64,000 nt of DNA from Nitrospira sp. (GCA_020697375.1 JAJFBJ010000004.1:1-64000); one strand, 5' to 3'. Positions 1 through 10,937 are shown, counted from the stretch's first letter. Made by a program: numbers and translations. The notes: generated by a model from the sequence alone, not told the origin.

Positions 1-148
1 AAGGGAGCGCTCGTAAAGCCTTACCATCGCCGCCCATGGCCTCAGCCAACTCTCCGCACAATTGACAATCTTGAGGAGGGTAATGGGGATTCGGTCGCCA
101 GAAGACGAGCTAGCGGGGCAAGCGACTCGCGAACCGTAGAGAAAGATT

Positions 149-586
149 CTACATCCGCCCTTCGTCGATTTCGATGACTTCAGCCCATGTGACAGCGGAT
201 GGTAGAGAGGTTACCGGCACTCCGCGCTTCATGGCGATCGCCTGAAGGCGTCCTTCGAAACGTTGCTTCGCCGCGTCATCTTTCGGGCCTCCGGTCAGGA
301 TTCCTTGAGACCATGTCGCGATATCCTGATCGGAAAGCATGCGGCAGTGAGTCTTCACCCAGGTCAGCAGTTCTTCATCGCTTCCACCCGCCAACACCAG
401 CTGTTCAAAAGCCTTCACATCAATCTGCAAGAAATCGATCAGGTACTTATCGAACCCGACCGTGATGTAATTGTAGTCCTGTATCTGGCCCGCATGCCGC
501 AGGCGAACCTTGTCGATGAACCGCCCCAGATGCGCGATGCCGCCGAGGAGGACTTTTGGACTGCGGGGATAGGTTTGCTGAGTCAT
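149..586 (-). CDS. DUF5069 domain protein
   Basis: This 145-residue protein has the length and overall pattern of the DUF5069 family: an N-terminal segment with LLGGIAHLGRFIDKVRLR, then YITVGFDKYLIDFL, then a helical C-terminal half. The family is small, soluble and of unknown function; it recurs in Nitrospira and planctomycete genomes. There is no signal peptide or membrane segment, so it should be cytoplasmic. The start is an ATG with an AGGAA-type ribosome site about a dozen bases upstream. It is the only intact gene in the first 1.1 kb and lies just downstream of a broken antitoxin relic on the same strand. The family call is confident, but no function can be given. Confidence 0.75.
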   Translation of the reverse strand: MTQQTYPRSPKVLLGGIAHLGRFIDKVRLRHAGQIQDYNYITVGFDKYLIDFLQIDVKAFEQLVLAGGSDEELLTWVKTHCRMLSDQDIATWSQGILTGGPKDDAAKQRFEGRLQAIAMKRGVPVTSLPSAVTWAEVIEIDEGRM

Positions 587-593
587 GCTTATT

Positions 594-778
594 TCATTCC
601 TCTTTTATTGAGCACGTCACATTTAACATGATCTTCCCACGAAGGCGACGCACGTTTTCTTGTCCTTTAACTTTGATGAGCAAACGGAGCCCTTCTTCAA
701 CAACCGCCTTCTTGGGTAAAATCGCGTCGCATACATCGCCTGCTGCATGAGGCAATCGGCGATTACAATCGTAGCGAA
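594..778 (-). pseudogene. Frameshifted VapB-type antitoxin relic
   Basis: Two minus-strand frames together rebuild a VapB/RHH-type antitoxin. The upstream frame reads ATIVIADCLMQQAMYATRF, which matches the usual TTIVIDDxLMxxAMxATG opening. The other frame continues with KKAVVEEGLRLLIKVKGQ and then ENVRRLRGKI, which matches the usual KxAVVEEALRLLVRLKxQ and LRGK ending. The frames meet near base 720, so an indel there breaks the gene. The start codon is also gone, although a GGGAGG ribosome site survives at 783-788. No VapC toxin follows downstream, where the next gene is the DUF5069 protein. It is seen as a dead remnant of a toxin-antitoxin pair. The family assignment is by pattern recognition only. 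Confidence 0.6.
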
Positions 779-869
779 TGAGCCTCCCGATAATGACAGG
801 TATTCCAAGAACGAAGTACTCTGCACACCCAGTTACAAACAATCGGAGAGAAGGTCGCCTTGATGGCAC

Positions 870-1179
870 TGAAAAGCCAAGGTGTCAGTTCATCTAGCAG
901 GATAGGTACATCCCGATTAACAATGTCCGATGAATCACAGTCAGAAATGACGCTCAGTACATTTGCCTGTTCTGCATGATTCGTGGAACCCTTTTCTTTA
1001 CTTAGAACCTATTCTTGCCGGGCATCATTCCACGTACACATTCGGATATAACGCTCAACATCAGCGTCGGTGCGTATCGGCGCCCGCTGCGTGCAGATGG
1101 TTCGCTTGTTGCCGGCAAGCGTTTTTGCCCTATCGCTTTATGGCACGAATTACCTCGCTGTTGCGCAGCACTGAATCCG
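870..1179. other. Gene-poor stretch between relics
   Basis: No gene with a start codon, ribosome site and recognisable product was found on either strand. A minus-strand frame is open for about 75 codons between roughly 770 and 1003 but has no plausible start and no recognised similarity. The stretch lies between the VapB relic and a chimeric ATPase fragment and reads as degraded accessory DNA. Confidence 0.5.
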
Positions 1180-1686
1180 TCATGGCCCAAGATAGTAGGA
1201 GATCAGGCTTGGTGCGTCTGGTTCGCCAGCCATCCTCCTTTGTGAAAAGCCTGTGAGATCAACTTCTGGCTCAACAAGATCCGAATCAATTAGTAGGAAC
1301 TGCGTGCCTGCGCCGTTCCCGTCGGCGGCGAAACGGTAAATCACTCGGTAAAGATATTGCACAAGTTCTGGGTTCTCATCGCTGATGTTCTTCGTTGGAC
1401 TGTCAATGATCAAAATGTTTGGAACAGGCATTCCGCGCTCTCGGGCAACTTCGTGAACGGCTAATGCGTAGCAGACGTTGAACAGCGTCTTCTTCCCTCC
1501 GCTCCCTGTGTCCCAGAAGCCCCACTCCTGTCCGGAATGGACGACGATGGGCTCCCAGTTGCGGGGGTCCAGCGCTACTTTCGCTGCCTCATTGATTTGC
1601 AGATGCTTCTCCACGCCCGCCGCCATCTCGCGCCCTTGGGCGATGGCCCAGACGATTAGCGAGACCGTGAGGATGCCGCGTTCCAA
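1180..1686 (-). pseudogene. Chimera: GltD tail joined to SMC-like ATPase C-terminus
   Basis: This 168-codon frame has two unrelated halves. Residues 5-32 (VSLIVWAIAQGREMAAGVEK and on) copy the last helix of glutamate synthase small subunit. By eye the DNA is about 85% identical over some 60 bases to the end of the gltD gene a few hundred bases away. From about residue 40 the protein is the C-terminal part of an SMC/RecN-like ATPase. It has an ABC-signature-like GSGGKKTLFNVCYALA, a Walker-B-like NILIIDSPTKNI, a late QFLLIDSD segment and the terminal SYYLGP. The coiled-coil and Walker A parts of such a protein are absent. The only available start is TTG. It is most likely a non-functional recombination product, though a translated product cannot be excluded. 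Confidence 0.6.
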
Positions 1687-2026
1687 TCGTCTTTGGGAAT
1701 CAGCGCTCTGGGCTTTATTGCGTCAATTGCATAGGCAAGGTGAAGCGCCTCTTAGCCATGCAAGCCGTTGAGCGGGCGTAGCGGAGAGTGCCGCCGCGAG
1801 CAGATTTTGCTCGGCAGCATTCCAACCTCCCGTTGCGTCACATCCGACGAACCGGACGAGTTGCCGGCCATGTTGCATCCCCTATGAGTCGTCGATTTGA
1901 AATATGGGTTCGAAGACCGACACGGCGCCATTCTAGCGGATCAGCAGACAATTAGCAGCCGATCTTGCATGGTATGAACTGATCACAAGACAGGGTGGAG
2001 CACGAGAATTTTTACAACGAACTATG
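1687..2026. other. Intergenic stretch without visible gene
   Basis: No supported gene was found on either strand. The frame upstream of the chimeric ATPase fragment does not continue a recognisable GltD or SMC sequence here, and stops interrupt all frames. It appears to be a junction region left by rearrangement, bounded on the right by a dispersed palindromic element. Confidence 0.45.
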
Positions 2027-2193
2027 GCCGTTCAAAAAGTCAGTCCAGCTAGGCCGCAGCAGGATCAACGACACAACGAATAAGGAGCGTCACGCTTGTG
2101 GACGCCGGCGAGCCGGCAGCATCTTGGCTAGTTCGGTACGTTGAGGGTTTGAGCGAGGCGAGAACGACGCTGAGAGGCTTTTTCAGCGGCCCG
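2027..2193 (+). repeat. Dispersed palindromic element, copy A
   Basis: The left end reads GGCCGTTCAAAAAGTC and the right end GGCTTTTTCAGCGGCC, which are imperfect inverted copies. The inner right part GCGAGAACGACGCTG and the preceding GTACGTTGAG recur in the copy at 28432-28592, and the GAACG...CTTTTTCAG arm recurs at 12341-12397. The element overlaps the stop codon of gltD by about 11 bases, so the gltD messenger would end in its hairpin. It encodes no protein and looks like a REP- or MITE-like intergenic repeat. Confidence 0.6.
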
Positions 2194-3616
2194 TTTTCGT
2201 TGACTTGTTCGCTTGCAGATACTTATCCACCCCTGCAGCCATCTTGCGCCCTTCGGCGATGGCCCAGACGATGAGGGAGGCGCCGCGTTTGCTGTCGCCG
2301 CCGGCAAAGACGCCGTCGAGGTTGGTCATGAAGTTGTCATCGACGGTCACACAGCCACGGGCATCGTAGGTGACGCCTAGGCTGTCGAGGAAACCGTTTC
2401 GCACCGGGCCGGTGAAACCCATGGCGAGGAGCACGAGATCGGCATCCAATTCGAACTCGCTGTTCGCGACCGGCAGGAATTTGCCGCTTTCGAACTTCAC
2501 ACGAGTCGCATGCAGCTTGGTAACATGGCCGTTGTGGCCGGTCAACTTGGTGGTGGACACGCTCCACTGGCGGTTGCACCCTTCTTCATGCGCGTGGGAA
2601 GTGCGCAGTTGCATGGGCCAGAGCGGCCAAGGCGTGGAATCTGCGCGCAACGGTGGCGGCTCAGAAAGCAGCTCGAACTGATGCGCTTCGGTGCAACCCT
2701 GCCGGTGCGCCGTTCCCAGGCAATCCGATCCGGTATCGCCGCCGCCGATGATGACCACCCGTTTGCCTTTGGCCGTAATCGGTTCATCTGACACGGAAAT
2801 GCCCGCCGTCCGCTTATTCTGCTGTGTAAGATACTCCATGGCGAAATGGACACCTTTGAGTTCGCGACCGGGAATCGGCAGATTGCGCGCCAATTCGGCA
2901 CCCATCGTCAGACCGATCGCATCGAACTGATGGCGCAACTGGTCGCCTGTGATATCCCTCCCGACGGTCACACCGGTTTTGAACTCGACGCCTTCGGCCT
3001 TCATTTGCTCCAGTCGCCGATCGATGACCCACTTTTCCATTTTGAAATCAGGAATGCCGTACCGCAGCAGCCCCCCGATGCGATCGGCTTTTTCATACAG
3101 GGTCACGCTATGGCCTGAACGGGCCAATTGTTGCGCGGCAGCGAGACCGGCGGGACCGGAACCGATGATCGCGACTTTCCTCCCGGTCTTTCTGACCGGC
3201 AGGGCCGGTTCGACGAAACCTTCATTGAACCCGCGGTCGATGATGTTCCATTCCAGAACGCGAATGGAAACCGGATCGCTGTTGATTCCCAACACGCAAG
3301 CCCCTTCGCAAGGAGCCGGACAGAGACGGCCGGTGAACTCGGGAAAATTATTTGTGCTGTGCAGCGCTTTGAGAGCGTCTTTCCAACGCCCGCGATAGAC
3401 GAGATCGTTCCATTCCGGTATGAGATTCACCACGGGACAGCCGGTATTGCCCTGGCAGAAGGGCACGCCGCAATCCATGCAACGGGCGCCCTGGATCTTG
3501 AGCTTGTCCTCGGGCATGGGCTCGTACATTTCCTTCCAATCGAGCACGCGCAACTCGACCGGTTTCCGCTTCGGTCCCTCCCGGGCGTATTTCAGAAAGC
3601 CCTTTGGATCACCCAT
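2183..3616 (-). CDS. gltD: Glutamate synthase small subunit
   Basis: GltD passes electrons from NAD(P)H to the large subunit GltB during glutamate formation from glutamine and 2-oxoglutarate. At 477 residues it has family length. The N-terminal cysteine clusters (Cys46, 49, 54, 60 and Cys99, 103, 107) bind two [4Fe-4S] centres. GSGPAG at about 152-157 is the FAD-binding loop and GGGDTG further on is the NAD(P)H-binding loop. A late GVFAGGDSKRGASLIVWAI segment closes the FAD site. It lies 93 bases downstream of gltB on the same strand, so co-transcription is expected. A second, degenerate copy of its last 30 codons sits in the chimeric frame at 1180-1686, and a dispersed repeat begins at its stop codon. 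Confidence 0.97.
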   Translation of the reverse strand: MGDPKGFLKYAREGPKRKPVELRVLDWKEMYEPMPEDKLKIQGARCMDCGVPFCQGNTGCPVVNLIPEWNDLVYRGRWKDALKALHSTNNFPEFTGRLCPAPCEGACVLGINSDPVSIRVLEWNIIDRGFNEGFVEPALPVRKTGRKVAIIGSGPAGLAAAQQLARSGHSVTLYEKADRIGGLLRYGIPDFKMEKWVIDRRLEQMKAEGVEFKTGVTVGRDITGDQLRHQFDAIGLTMGAELARNLPIPGRELKGVHFAMEYLTQQNKRTAGISVSDEPITAKGKRVVIIGGGDTGSDCLGTAHRQGCTEAHQFELLSEPPPLRADSTPWPLWPMQLRTSHAHEEGCNRQWSVSTTKLTGHNGHVTKLHATRVKFESGKFLPVANSEFELDADLVLLAMGFTGPVRNGFLDSLGVTYDARGCVTVDDNFMTNLDGVFAGGDSKRGASLIVWAIAEGRKMAAGVDKYLQANKSTKTGR

Positions 3617-3709
3617 GTCTCGTCGATGTCCTGAGTTATGATTCAGTGATTTCGTGAACGATCGATCGGAAGTTTACAAAAACCCATCGGACCGCTGATG
3701 CCCAATGGC

Positions 3710-6700
3710 TTACTTTCCCACCGCCTTTGCCGCAGCAGCCTTACGCTCCGCCAGTACACGCTTGTAGTCGATCGGCATGACTTTCACAAATTTCGGCAGC
3801 AGGCTGTCCCAGGCATCGAGGATGCGTTTGGCATTCCGGCTGCCCGTGTAGAGAAAGTGCGCGGTGATCATGTCGTGCAAAAGTGTCTTGTCGTCATCGG
3901 TGTTAACCGCCTCCAACTCCACCATGCCAAGATTGCAGCGCGATTGAAATTTATCCAATTCATTCAGCACAAAGGCCACCCCGCCCGACATACCAGCGGC
4001 AAAATTTCTGCCGGTCCGCCCCAACACCGCCACCACACCGCCGGTCATATATTCGCAGCCGTGATCGCCCGTCCCTTCGACGACGGCCCGTACCCCGCTG
4101 TTTCGCACGGCGAACCGTTCCCCCGCCATACCGTAAAAATAGGCTTCGCCTTGCGTCCCACCATAGAGAGACGTATTGCCGACCAGGATGGTCTCTTCCG
4201 GCGTATACAGCACGTTTTTCGGAGGGAACACGATGATCTTCCCGCCCGACAGGCCCTTGCCGATGTAGTCGTTCGACTCGCCTTCCAGGATCAACGTGAT
4301 GCCGCGCGAGAGAAACGCCCCGAACGACTGCCCCGCCGATCCATTGAACTTAATCGTGATCGTATCGGAAGGCAGCCCTTCCAGCCCATACTTGCCGGCG
4401 ATCCGGCTGGAAAGCATCGTGCCGACGGTCCGGTTCAAATTCCTGATCGGCAGTTCCAGCGTCACTTTCTCGCCTCGGTCGATCGCCGGCCGGCATTGCT
4501 CAATGAGTGTCCGGTCCAGAATGTCGGCAATGCCGTGATCCTGCTTCTGAACACAGTAGCGTGGAACCTCCGGATCGACCTCCGGCATCTTGAGCAGGGG
4601 GGAGAGATCAAGCCCTTTCGCCTTCCAATGATCGACGGCTTTCTGAATCTTGAGTTTGTCCACACGGCCGACCATCTCATTGATAGTGCGGAATCCCAGC
4701 TTCGCCATGATGAGCCGTAATTCTTCGGCGACGAAGAAGAAGAAATTCACGACATGCTCGGGCTGTCCGGTGAATTTACTGCGCAACAGCGGATCCTGCG
4801 TGGCAATCCCGACAGGACAGGTATTGAGGTGGCATTTCCGCATCATGATGCAGCCTTCGACGATGAGCGGGGCGGTGGCAAACCCATATTCTTCGGCGCC
4901 CAGCAACGCCGCAATCGCCACATCACGCCCGGTTTTCATCTGGCCGTCGGTTTCGACCCTGATACGGCCACGAAGATTGTTGAGCACCAGAGTCTGATGC
5001 GTTTCCGCCAATCCCAGTTCCCATGGAACTCCGGCGTACTTGATGGATGCGAGGGGAGATGCGCCGGTCCCGCCCGAATCACCGCTGATCAAAACCTTGT
5101 CCGCATGGGCCTTCGCCACGCCTGCCGCCACGGTTCCCACGCCGACTTCCGATACCAGCTTGACGGAAACCGCCGCCTCGGAATTGGCATTTTTCAAATC
5201 AAAGATCAGCTGCGCGAGGTCTTCGATCGAATAGATGTCATGGTGAGGCGGAGGGGAAATGAGCTGCACGCCCGGCGTCGAGTACCGCAGTCGTGCAATG
5301 TTCTCATCCACCTTGTGGCCGGGCAATTGGCCGCCTTCACCAGGCTTTGCTCCCTGCGCCATCTTAATCTGCAGTTCCTTGGCGTTCACAAGGTAATGGC
5401 TGGTGACACCGAACCGCGCCGACGCGACTTGCTTGATATAGCTGTTTCGCGAATCTCCGTTCGGCAGCGGCTCGAACCGTTCCGGATCCTCCCCGCCTTC
5501 ACCCGTATTGCTCTTGGCGCCCAACCGGTTCATGGCGATGGCCAGCGTCTCGTGCGCCTCCTTGCTGATCGAGCCGAACGACATGGCGCCGGTCGTAAAG
5601 CGCTTGAGGATGTCCTTCGCCGGCTCTACTTCCTCCAGCGGAATGGGCTCGGGCGGGAACTTAAACTCGAGCAGCCCGCGCAGGTTCGACCGCCGCTTGC
5701 TTTCATCGTTCACGAGCCGGGAAAATTCAGCGAACGTCTTCGGATCGTTGCTTTTGGTCGCATGCTGAAGCTTGTAGATCGTATCCGGATTCCAGTTGTG
5801 ATGCTCGCCCTGAATGCGATAGTGAATCTCGCCGCCGAAATCCAATTGCCGGATCGGCGCCGGCTCGTAAGCCACGCGATGCCGCCGCAGCGATTCGTCG
5901 CCGATCTCCCGAACGCTGATTCCTTCCAGGCGCGACGGCGTCCCGGTGAAATAGCGATCGATCAACTCGTGGTTCAGGCCGATTGCCTCGAAAATCTGCG
6001 CGCCGCAATAGGACTGCACGGTGGATATGCCCATCTTCGAAAAGATCTTGAGCAGGCCCTTGTTGATGGCCTTGATGAATTTCCCTTCCGCCGTCGGCGC
6101 ATCCAACCCTTCGGGGAAATATCCGTCGCGCTCCATGTCCACGAGCGACTCGAACAGCAGATAGGGATTCACCGTCCCGGCGCCGAACCCGATGAGACAG
6201 GCGAAGTGATGCACATCGCGCGGCTCGCCGGTTTCCACCGTCAACCCCACCTCGGTTCTCGTGCATTCGCGGACGAGATGGTGATGCACCGCCGCCACGC
6301 CGAGCAGGCTGGGAATCGGCGCATAGTCTTGGTTCACTCCGCGATCGCTGAGGATGAGGAACTTATACCCTTCGCGTATTGCCTGCGAAGCCTGCCGGCA
6401 GAGATCATCCACCGCCGCGCCCAGACCTTCCGGCCCCTCCGCCACACGGAACAACATCTTCAACGTCTTACTTTTGAAATGGGGGTCGTTGATCTCCCGG
6501 ATCTTCTGCAAATCGGCATTGGTCAGAATCGGTTGCTTCACCCGGATGCGCCGGCAGGATTCCGGATGCTCATCCATGAGATTGGGTTTCGGACCGATGC
6601 TGGTCGTCAGCGACATGACGAGTTCTTCGCGGATCGGATCGATCGGCGGATTGGTCACCTGCGCAAAGAGCTGCTTGAAGTATTTGAACAGAAGCTGCGG

Positions 6701-8248
6701 CCGATCGGACAAGACCGCGAGCGGCGTGTCCGTTCCCATGGAGGAAATCGCTTCCTGGCCCTCCACCACCATGGGAGTGATGACCATTTTCAGTTCTTCG
6801 ACGGTGTACCCGAACGCCTGCTGACGCTGCCGGATCGTGGGATGGTCAGGCTGCGGCACGTTGATGGGGTCCGGCAATTCGTCGAGCGAAATCCGATATT
6901 GCGCCACCCAGGAGCGATAGGGCTTGCGCTGGACGATATCCGCTTTCACCTCTTCATCGTCGATGATCCGGCCCTGCTCGGTATCCACCAGAAACATTCG
7001 GCCCGGCATCAAGCGGCCCTTCTGGCGAATCCGCTGCGGGTCCATCGGCAGCACGCCCGCCTCGGAGGCCAGCACCACCAGGCCGTCGGTCGTCACCTGA
7101 TAGCGACAGGGACGGAGCCCGTTCCGGTCCAGGGTCGCGCCGATCAGCTTGCCGTCCGTGAAACAGACGGCCGCCGGCCCGTCCCAGGGCTCCTGCATCG
7201 CGGCGTGGTATTCGTAAAAGCCCCGCCGGTCCAGATCCATTTGGGGATTGGCCACCCAAGGCTCGGGAATCAACATCATCATCGCGTGCGGCAGTGAGCG
7301 GCCGCCGAGCACCAGGAATTCGAGCGCATTGTCCAAACAGGCCGAGTCGCTCTGGTTCTCGTACACGATGGGAAACAATTTCTGCATGTCCTCGCCGAAC
7401 AGCTCGGTATTCAGCCGCCCCTGCCGTGCGCGCATCCAATTGACATTGCCCTTCAGCGTGTTGATCTCGCCGTTGTGGCAAATGTACCGATAGGGATGGG
7501 CCAGCGGCCAGGTGGGAAAGGTATTCGTGCTGAATCGCGAATGCACGAGGGCGAGAGCGCTCGTCAGGCTGTTGTCGGTCAGGTCCTGATAGTACTGTGG
7601 AATCTGATGCGGCAGTAACAAGCCTTTGTATACGATGGTGCTGCTGGAGAGACTGGAAATGTAGAAATACTCACGCCCTTCAATGGCGGATTCACGTACG
7701 GCCCGCTCCGCGCATTTGCGAATGACGTACAACCGTCGCTCGAATTCCTCTTCCGTAAAAATACCGCGGGCAATGAACAGCTGCCGCATGAACGGCTCGG
7801 TGCTTCGGGCCAGGTCGCCGATCCGGTCGCTCTTGACGGGGACATCACGCCAGCCGAGCAGCTTGGCCCCTTCATCCTTGATCACGCGGGTAAAGACCGT
7901 TTCGCACTGGGCCCTGGCGTCCGCATCGGGCGGCAGGAACACCATGCCGACGCCATACTCTCCCGCGCCCGGCAGTTTGATCCTGCACTCTTTTGCCGCG
8001 CGCTTAAAAAACTCATGCGGCACCTGGAGCAGGATCCCCGCGCCGTCTCCGGTGCCGGGATCGCATCCTTGCGCGCCGCGATGGGTCAGGCTCTCAAGAA
8101 CCTGCAACCCCTGTTGCACGATCTGATGTGATCGCTGGCCCTTGATATTGGCGACAAATCCGACCCCGCATGAATCCTTCTCATGTTGAGGATCGTACAA
8201 ACCTTGTTTGGGCGGAAGTCCCGGTACATTCATGGCACGTATTCTCAT
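3710..8248 (-). CDS. gltB: Glutamate synthase large subunit
   Basis: GltB hydrolyses glutamine and transfers the ammonia to 2-oxoglutarate in nitrogen assimilation. The 1512-residue length is that of bacterial GltB. DSCGVGF places the catalytic cysteine at residue 27, so a short propeptide is expected to be removed. The amidotransferase domain is followed by the central domain, the FMN-binding synthase domain ([16 protein letters not shown]) and the [3Fe-4S] cluster motif [16 protein letters not shown]. The C-terminal glycine-rich beta-helix carries repeated GG turns. An alternative ATG five codons downstream (8233) is equally possible, as neither start has a strong ribosome site. A second open frame of 847 codons runs antisense within it and is a codon-bias shadow. 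Confidence 0.97.
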   Translation of the reverse strand: MRIRAMNVPGLPPKQGLYDPQHEKDSCGVGFVANIKGQRSHQIVQQGLQVLESLTHRGAQGCDPGTGDGAGILLQVPHEFFKRAAKECRIKLPGAGEYGVGMVFLPPDADARAQCETVFTRVIKDEGAKLLGWRDVPVKSDRIGDLARSTEPFMRQLFIARGIFTEEEFERRLYVIRKCAERAVRESAIEGREYFYISSLSSSTIVYKGLLLPHQIPQYYQDLTDNSLTSALALVHSRFSTNTFPTWPLAHPYRYICHNGEINTLKGNVNWMRARQGRLNTELFGEDMQKLFPIVYENQSDSACLDNALEFLVLGGRSLPHAMMMLIPEPWVANPQMDLDRRGFYEYHAAMQEPWDGPAAVCFTDGKLIGATLDRNGLRPCRYQVTTDGLVVLASEAGVLPMDPQRIRQKGRLMPGRMFLVDTEQGRIIDDEEVKADIVQRKPYRSWVAQYRISLDELPDPINVPQPDHPTIRQRQQAFGYTVEELKMVITPMVVEGQEAISSMGTDTPLAVLSDRPQLLFKYFKQLFAQVTNPPIDPIREELVMSLTTSIGPKPNLMDEHPESCRRIRVKQPILTNADLQKIREINDPHFKSKTLKMLFRVAEGPEGLGAAVDDLCRQASQAIREGYKFLILSDRGVNQDYAPIPSLLGVAAVHHHLVRECTRTEVGLTVETGEPRDVHHFACLIGFGAGTVNPYLLFESLVDMERDGYFPEGLDAPTAEGKFIKAINKGLLKIFSKMGISTVQSYCGAQIFEAIGLNHELIDRYFTGTPSRLEGISVREIGDESLRRHRVAYEPAPIRQLDFGGEIHYRIQGEHHNWNPDTIYKLQHATKSNDPKTFAEFSRLVNDESKRRSNLRGLLEFKFPPEPIPLEEVEPAKDILKRFTTGAMSFGSISKEAHETLAIAMNRLGAKSNTGEGGEDPERFEPLPNGDSRNSYIKQVASARFGVTSHYLVNAKELQIKMAQGAKPGEGGQLPGHKVDENIARLRYSTPGVQLISPPPHHDIYSIEDLAQLIFDLKNANSEAAVSVKLVSEVGVGTVAAGVAKAHADKVLISGDSGGTGASPLASIKYAGVPWELGLAETHQTLVLNNLRGRIRVETDGQMKTGRDVAIAALLGAEEYGFATAPLIVEGCIMMRKCHLNTCPVGIATQDPLLRSKFTGQPEHVVNFFFFVAEELRLIMAKLGFRTINEMVGRVDKLKIQKAVDHWKAKGLDLSPLLKMPEVDPEVPRYCVQKQDHGIADILDRTLIEQCRPAIDRGEKVTLELPIRNLNRTVGTMLSSRIAGKYGLEGLPSDTITIKFNGSAGQSFGAFLSRGITLILEGESNDYIGKGLSGGKIIVFPPKNVLYTPEETILVGNTSLYGGTQGEAYFYGMAGERFAVRNSGVRAVVEGTGDHGCEYMTGGVVAVLGRTGRNFAAGMSGGVAFVLNELDKFQSRCNLGMVELEAVNTDDDKTLLHDMITAHFLYTGSRNAKRILDAWDSLLPKFVKVMPIDYKRVLAERKAAAAKAVGK

Positions 8249-8469
8249 CTAAAGAGGCAGGCGATTATCCGGGGAAAGAGTCCCATCACGGGGACATTGA
8301 AGATGTCGAGCGACCACAGTGACTGCTACCATTTTTTCGAGCATAGAATCGAGAAGTCACCTTACTGGATGAAACGCGAAACTGTCAAGAGAACGGCCCT
8401 GTGATCGCGATCAGAAATCGATCGACTGGAACTTGACTTAGTAGAGTTTCCTGCCCTACTATCCGCCCC

Positions 8470-9474
8470 ATGCCGAACGGACCGACCACCCTCACGCTTC
8501 ACAGCATGGCTGATGTGTGGGATGTGTATCGCGAAGAGTTGGAGGGAGTCGAGGAACAGATTCGAAAAAACCTCGATTCCAGCGTGGCTCTCGTCAACAC
8601 GGTGGCCGCTCACATTCTCAACAGCGGCGGCAAACGCATCCGGCCGCTCTTCGTCCTGCTCAGCGCCCATCTCTGCGGGTACGCCGGCCGTGACCACCAG
8701 ACACTCGGCAGCCTGGTCGAATTCATCCATACCGCCACGCTGCTGCACGACGATGTCGTCGATGACGCCGATCTGCGCCGTGGCCGCCGGACCGCGAGCA
8801 AAGTCTGGGGCAACCAAATCAGTATTCTCGTCGGAGATTATCTGTACTCCCGCGCGATCTGCCAGATCGTCGACTTCCGCAATCAAGGCATCAATGAAGC
8901 GCTCTCCGAAGCCTGCCGGAAGATGGCCGAAGGTGAGGTCTTGCAACTATACTACAACGGCAATCCGCTGATGCCGGAGCCGGAATATCTTCGCATCATC
9001 GAACATAAGACGGCCGGACTGATTGCGGCCTCGTGCAAGATCGGCGCAATCGTCGGCGGGGCCACGGAAGAATTGCAGGAGGCGCTGTTCCGATTCGGGC
9101 AACGGCTGGGCATTGCGTTCCAACTGGCGGACGACACGCTGGACTATGCCGCCAACGGCGAACACCTGGGCAAGACGCTGGGACAGGACTTGCGGCAAGG
9201 CAAAGCGACACTGCCGCTGCTGCATCTCTTGCAGCACTGTTCGGAGCAGGATCGGGAGTTGATCAAGGATCGGATGGAGACTCGAACCTTGACGGAGGAG
9301 GAACTCCGCCGCATCGTGACCCTGATGCAGGAGTATGGGTCCATCGATTACTCCATGGAGCGGGCACGCGCCTTCGTCGCTGCCGCCAAGCGCGATCTCG
9401 ACCTGTTCCACGACAACACCGCCAAGCGCGCCCTGTCAATCGCCGCCGATTATATGGTGACTCGCGACCGTTGA
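8470..9474 (+). CDS. ispB: Polyprenyl diphosphate synthase (IspB-like)
   Basis: This 334-residue enzyme belongs to the trans-isoprenyl diphosphate synthase family, which extends allylic diphosphates with isopentenyl diphosphate to make quinone side chains. The first Asp-rich motif is DDVVDDADLRRGR from residue 94, preceded by GGKRIRP. The second is DDTLDY at 221-226, followed by GKTLGQDLRQGKATLP. Both are complete, so it should be active. Small residues before the first motif fit a long-chain product, but chain length cannot be read reliably. It is divergent from gltB across a 221-base gap that should hold both promoters. The gene symbol is by family likeness. Confidence 0.88.
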   Translation: MPNGPTTLTLHSMADVWDVYREELEGVEEQIRKNLDSSVALVNTVAAHILNSGGKRIRPLFVLLSAHLCGYAGRDHQTLGSLVEFIHTATLLHDDVVDDADLRRGRRTASKVWGNQISILVGDYLYSRAICQIVDFRNQGINEALSEACRKMAEGEVLQLYYNGNPLMPEPEYLRIIEHKTAGLIAASCKIGAIVGGATEELQEALFRFGQRLGIAFQLADDTLDYAANGEHLGKTLGQDLRQGKATLPLLHLLQHCSEQDRELIKDRMETRTLTEEELRRIVTLMQEYGSIDYSMERARAFVAAAKRDLDLFHDNTAKRALSIAADYMVTRDR

Positions 9475-9601
9475 GTGACCGCCGTTCGGATTCATGACGC
9501 ACAAGCCCGCTGATCAGTGCACTCGATTACCGGCAATCCCGGCTCACCGTCCGGCGGATAGGACCACCACCGCTTCAACAAACAGAAGGATATGAACCCG
9601 C

Positions 9602-10924
9602 ATGGCACACGTCATTCCCTTTCACGGCACGTTATACAACACCGCGACGGTCGGTGACGTCCGTCAGGTAGTCGCGCCTCCCTATGACATCATCGACGGC
9701 AGCCTGCAAAAGACATTGCATGATCGTCATCCGAACAATGTCATCCGCCTGGAACTCGGCTATGAACAATCGAACGACAGCTCATCGAACAATAAATATA
9801 CTCGCGCCGCGGCCGCACTGAAGGATTGGCTGAAGTCCGGCGCCTTACGGCGGGATTCTCAGCCGGCCATCTATTACCATACGATCGAATACCAGCCTCC
9901 CTATTCGGCTCCCGGTACCGCGAGCAAACTCTTCAAGGGATTTCTTTCGACGGTTGAATTGGAAGAGTTCGGCTCGGGGAAAATCTACCCGCACGAAAAT
10001 ACCCGCGCAGCCGCAAAAACAGACCGGCTCAATCTCCTCGAAGCCTGCCGCGCAAACTTCAGCCCGATCATTTCCCTCTATTCGGACCCGCAGAACGACA
10101 TTCTATCGCTGATCGAACAGGCGATCGCTTCGGAAAAACCACGCATCGATTTTCAGGACGACGTGGGGTTCAGGCAGCGACTCTGGAGCGTCACCGATGC
10201 GGGCGTCCTCGACAAGGTCGTTCAGACCATGAAGAGCAAGCTCCTCTTCATCGCCGACGGCCATCACCGCTATGAAACGGCGCTGAATTATCGCCGCGCC
10301 AGGCGGCAGCAGGCCGACGCATCCTCGGCTCCTCAGCCGTACGACAACGTCCTGATGCTGTTCGCCAGCCTGGAGGACAAGGGCTTGACCGTATTGCCGA
10401 CCCATCGCGTGCTGACGAATGGCATGCCTGCGGCCGCGGACCTGCTGCGCAAGCTCGATCCGCTGTTCGAAGTCACTCCGTTTCCCTTCCAGCCGAACAA
10501 TGAATCCCAGGTGCGCGGGCAGTTCATCGAAACATTGCGGAGCCGCGGCCAATCTGAGCCGATGTTCGGTTTGGCGCTGCGGAACGATCCGCAATATTAC
10601 CTGCTGGCCCTGCGTGCGACGCACCGGCCTTCGGCATCCGCCTCACCGCGTGATCGGCTGGACGTGTCGCTCCTGCAGCAGCATGTGGTCTCCGCACTAT
10701 GCCCGACCCAGCAGGAACAGGAAGCGATGTTGTACTCCAAGGATGACCACGAAGCCTTGAATTCGGTCCGCCATGGCACCGGCACGGCCGCGTTGTTGTT
10801 GAACCCGACCAAGGTCGCGGAAGTTCAGGCGGTGGCCTCCGCGGGCGAGCGGATGCCTCACAAGTCCACCTACTTTTTCCCCAAACCGCTGACTGGACTG
10901 GTCATGAATGTGATGGAAGAATGA
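9602..10924 (+). CDS. DUF1015 family protein
   Basis: The 440-residue protein matches the DUF1015 family throughout. It opens with IPFHGTLYN and VVAPPYDII, has IYPHENT near residue 130, and the signature FIADGHHRYETAL around residue 215. The family is soluble and widely conserved in bacteria and archaea; its biochemical role is not established, though it has been linked to serine-related metabolism in some lineages. It follows the prenyl synthase gene on the same strand after 127 bases and precedes the response regulator by 13 bases, so it may be co-transcribed with the latter. Confidence 0.88.
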   Translation: MAHVIPFHGTLYNTATVGDVRQVVAPPYDIIDGSLQKTLHDRHPNNVIRLELGYEQSNDSSSNNKYTRAAAALKDWLKSGALRRDSQPAIYYHTIEYQPPYSAPGTASKLFKGFLSTVELEEFGSGKIYPHENTRAAAKTDRLNLLEACRANFSPIISLYSDPQNDILSLIEQAIASEKPRIDFQDDVGFRQRLWSVTDAGVLDKVVQTMKSKLLFIADGHHRYETALNYRRARRQQADASSAPQPYDNVLMLFASLEDKGLTVLPTHRVLTNGMPAAADLLRKLDPLFEVTPFPFQPNNESQVRGQFIETLRSRGQSEPMFGLALRNDPQYYLLALRATHRPSASASPRDRLDVSLLQQHVVSALCPTQQEQEAMLYSKDDHEALNSVRHGTGTAALLLNPTKVAEVQAVASAGERMPHKSTYFFPKPLTGLVMNVMEE

Positions 10925-10937
10925 CCGCGAAGAACTC

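Noticed and set aside
1140..1170. TGGCAC followed by TTGC resembling a sigma-54 promoter
   Set aside because: The spacing between the two parts is too long for the -24/-12 arrangement.
4754..7297. Open frame of 847 codons on the plus strand
   Set aside because: It lies wholly antisense to gltB, has Arg/His-rich composition and no recognisable domain; it results from G+C-biased third positions in gltB.
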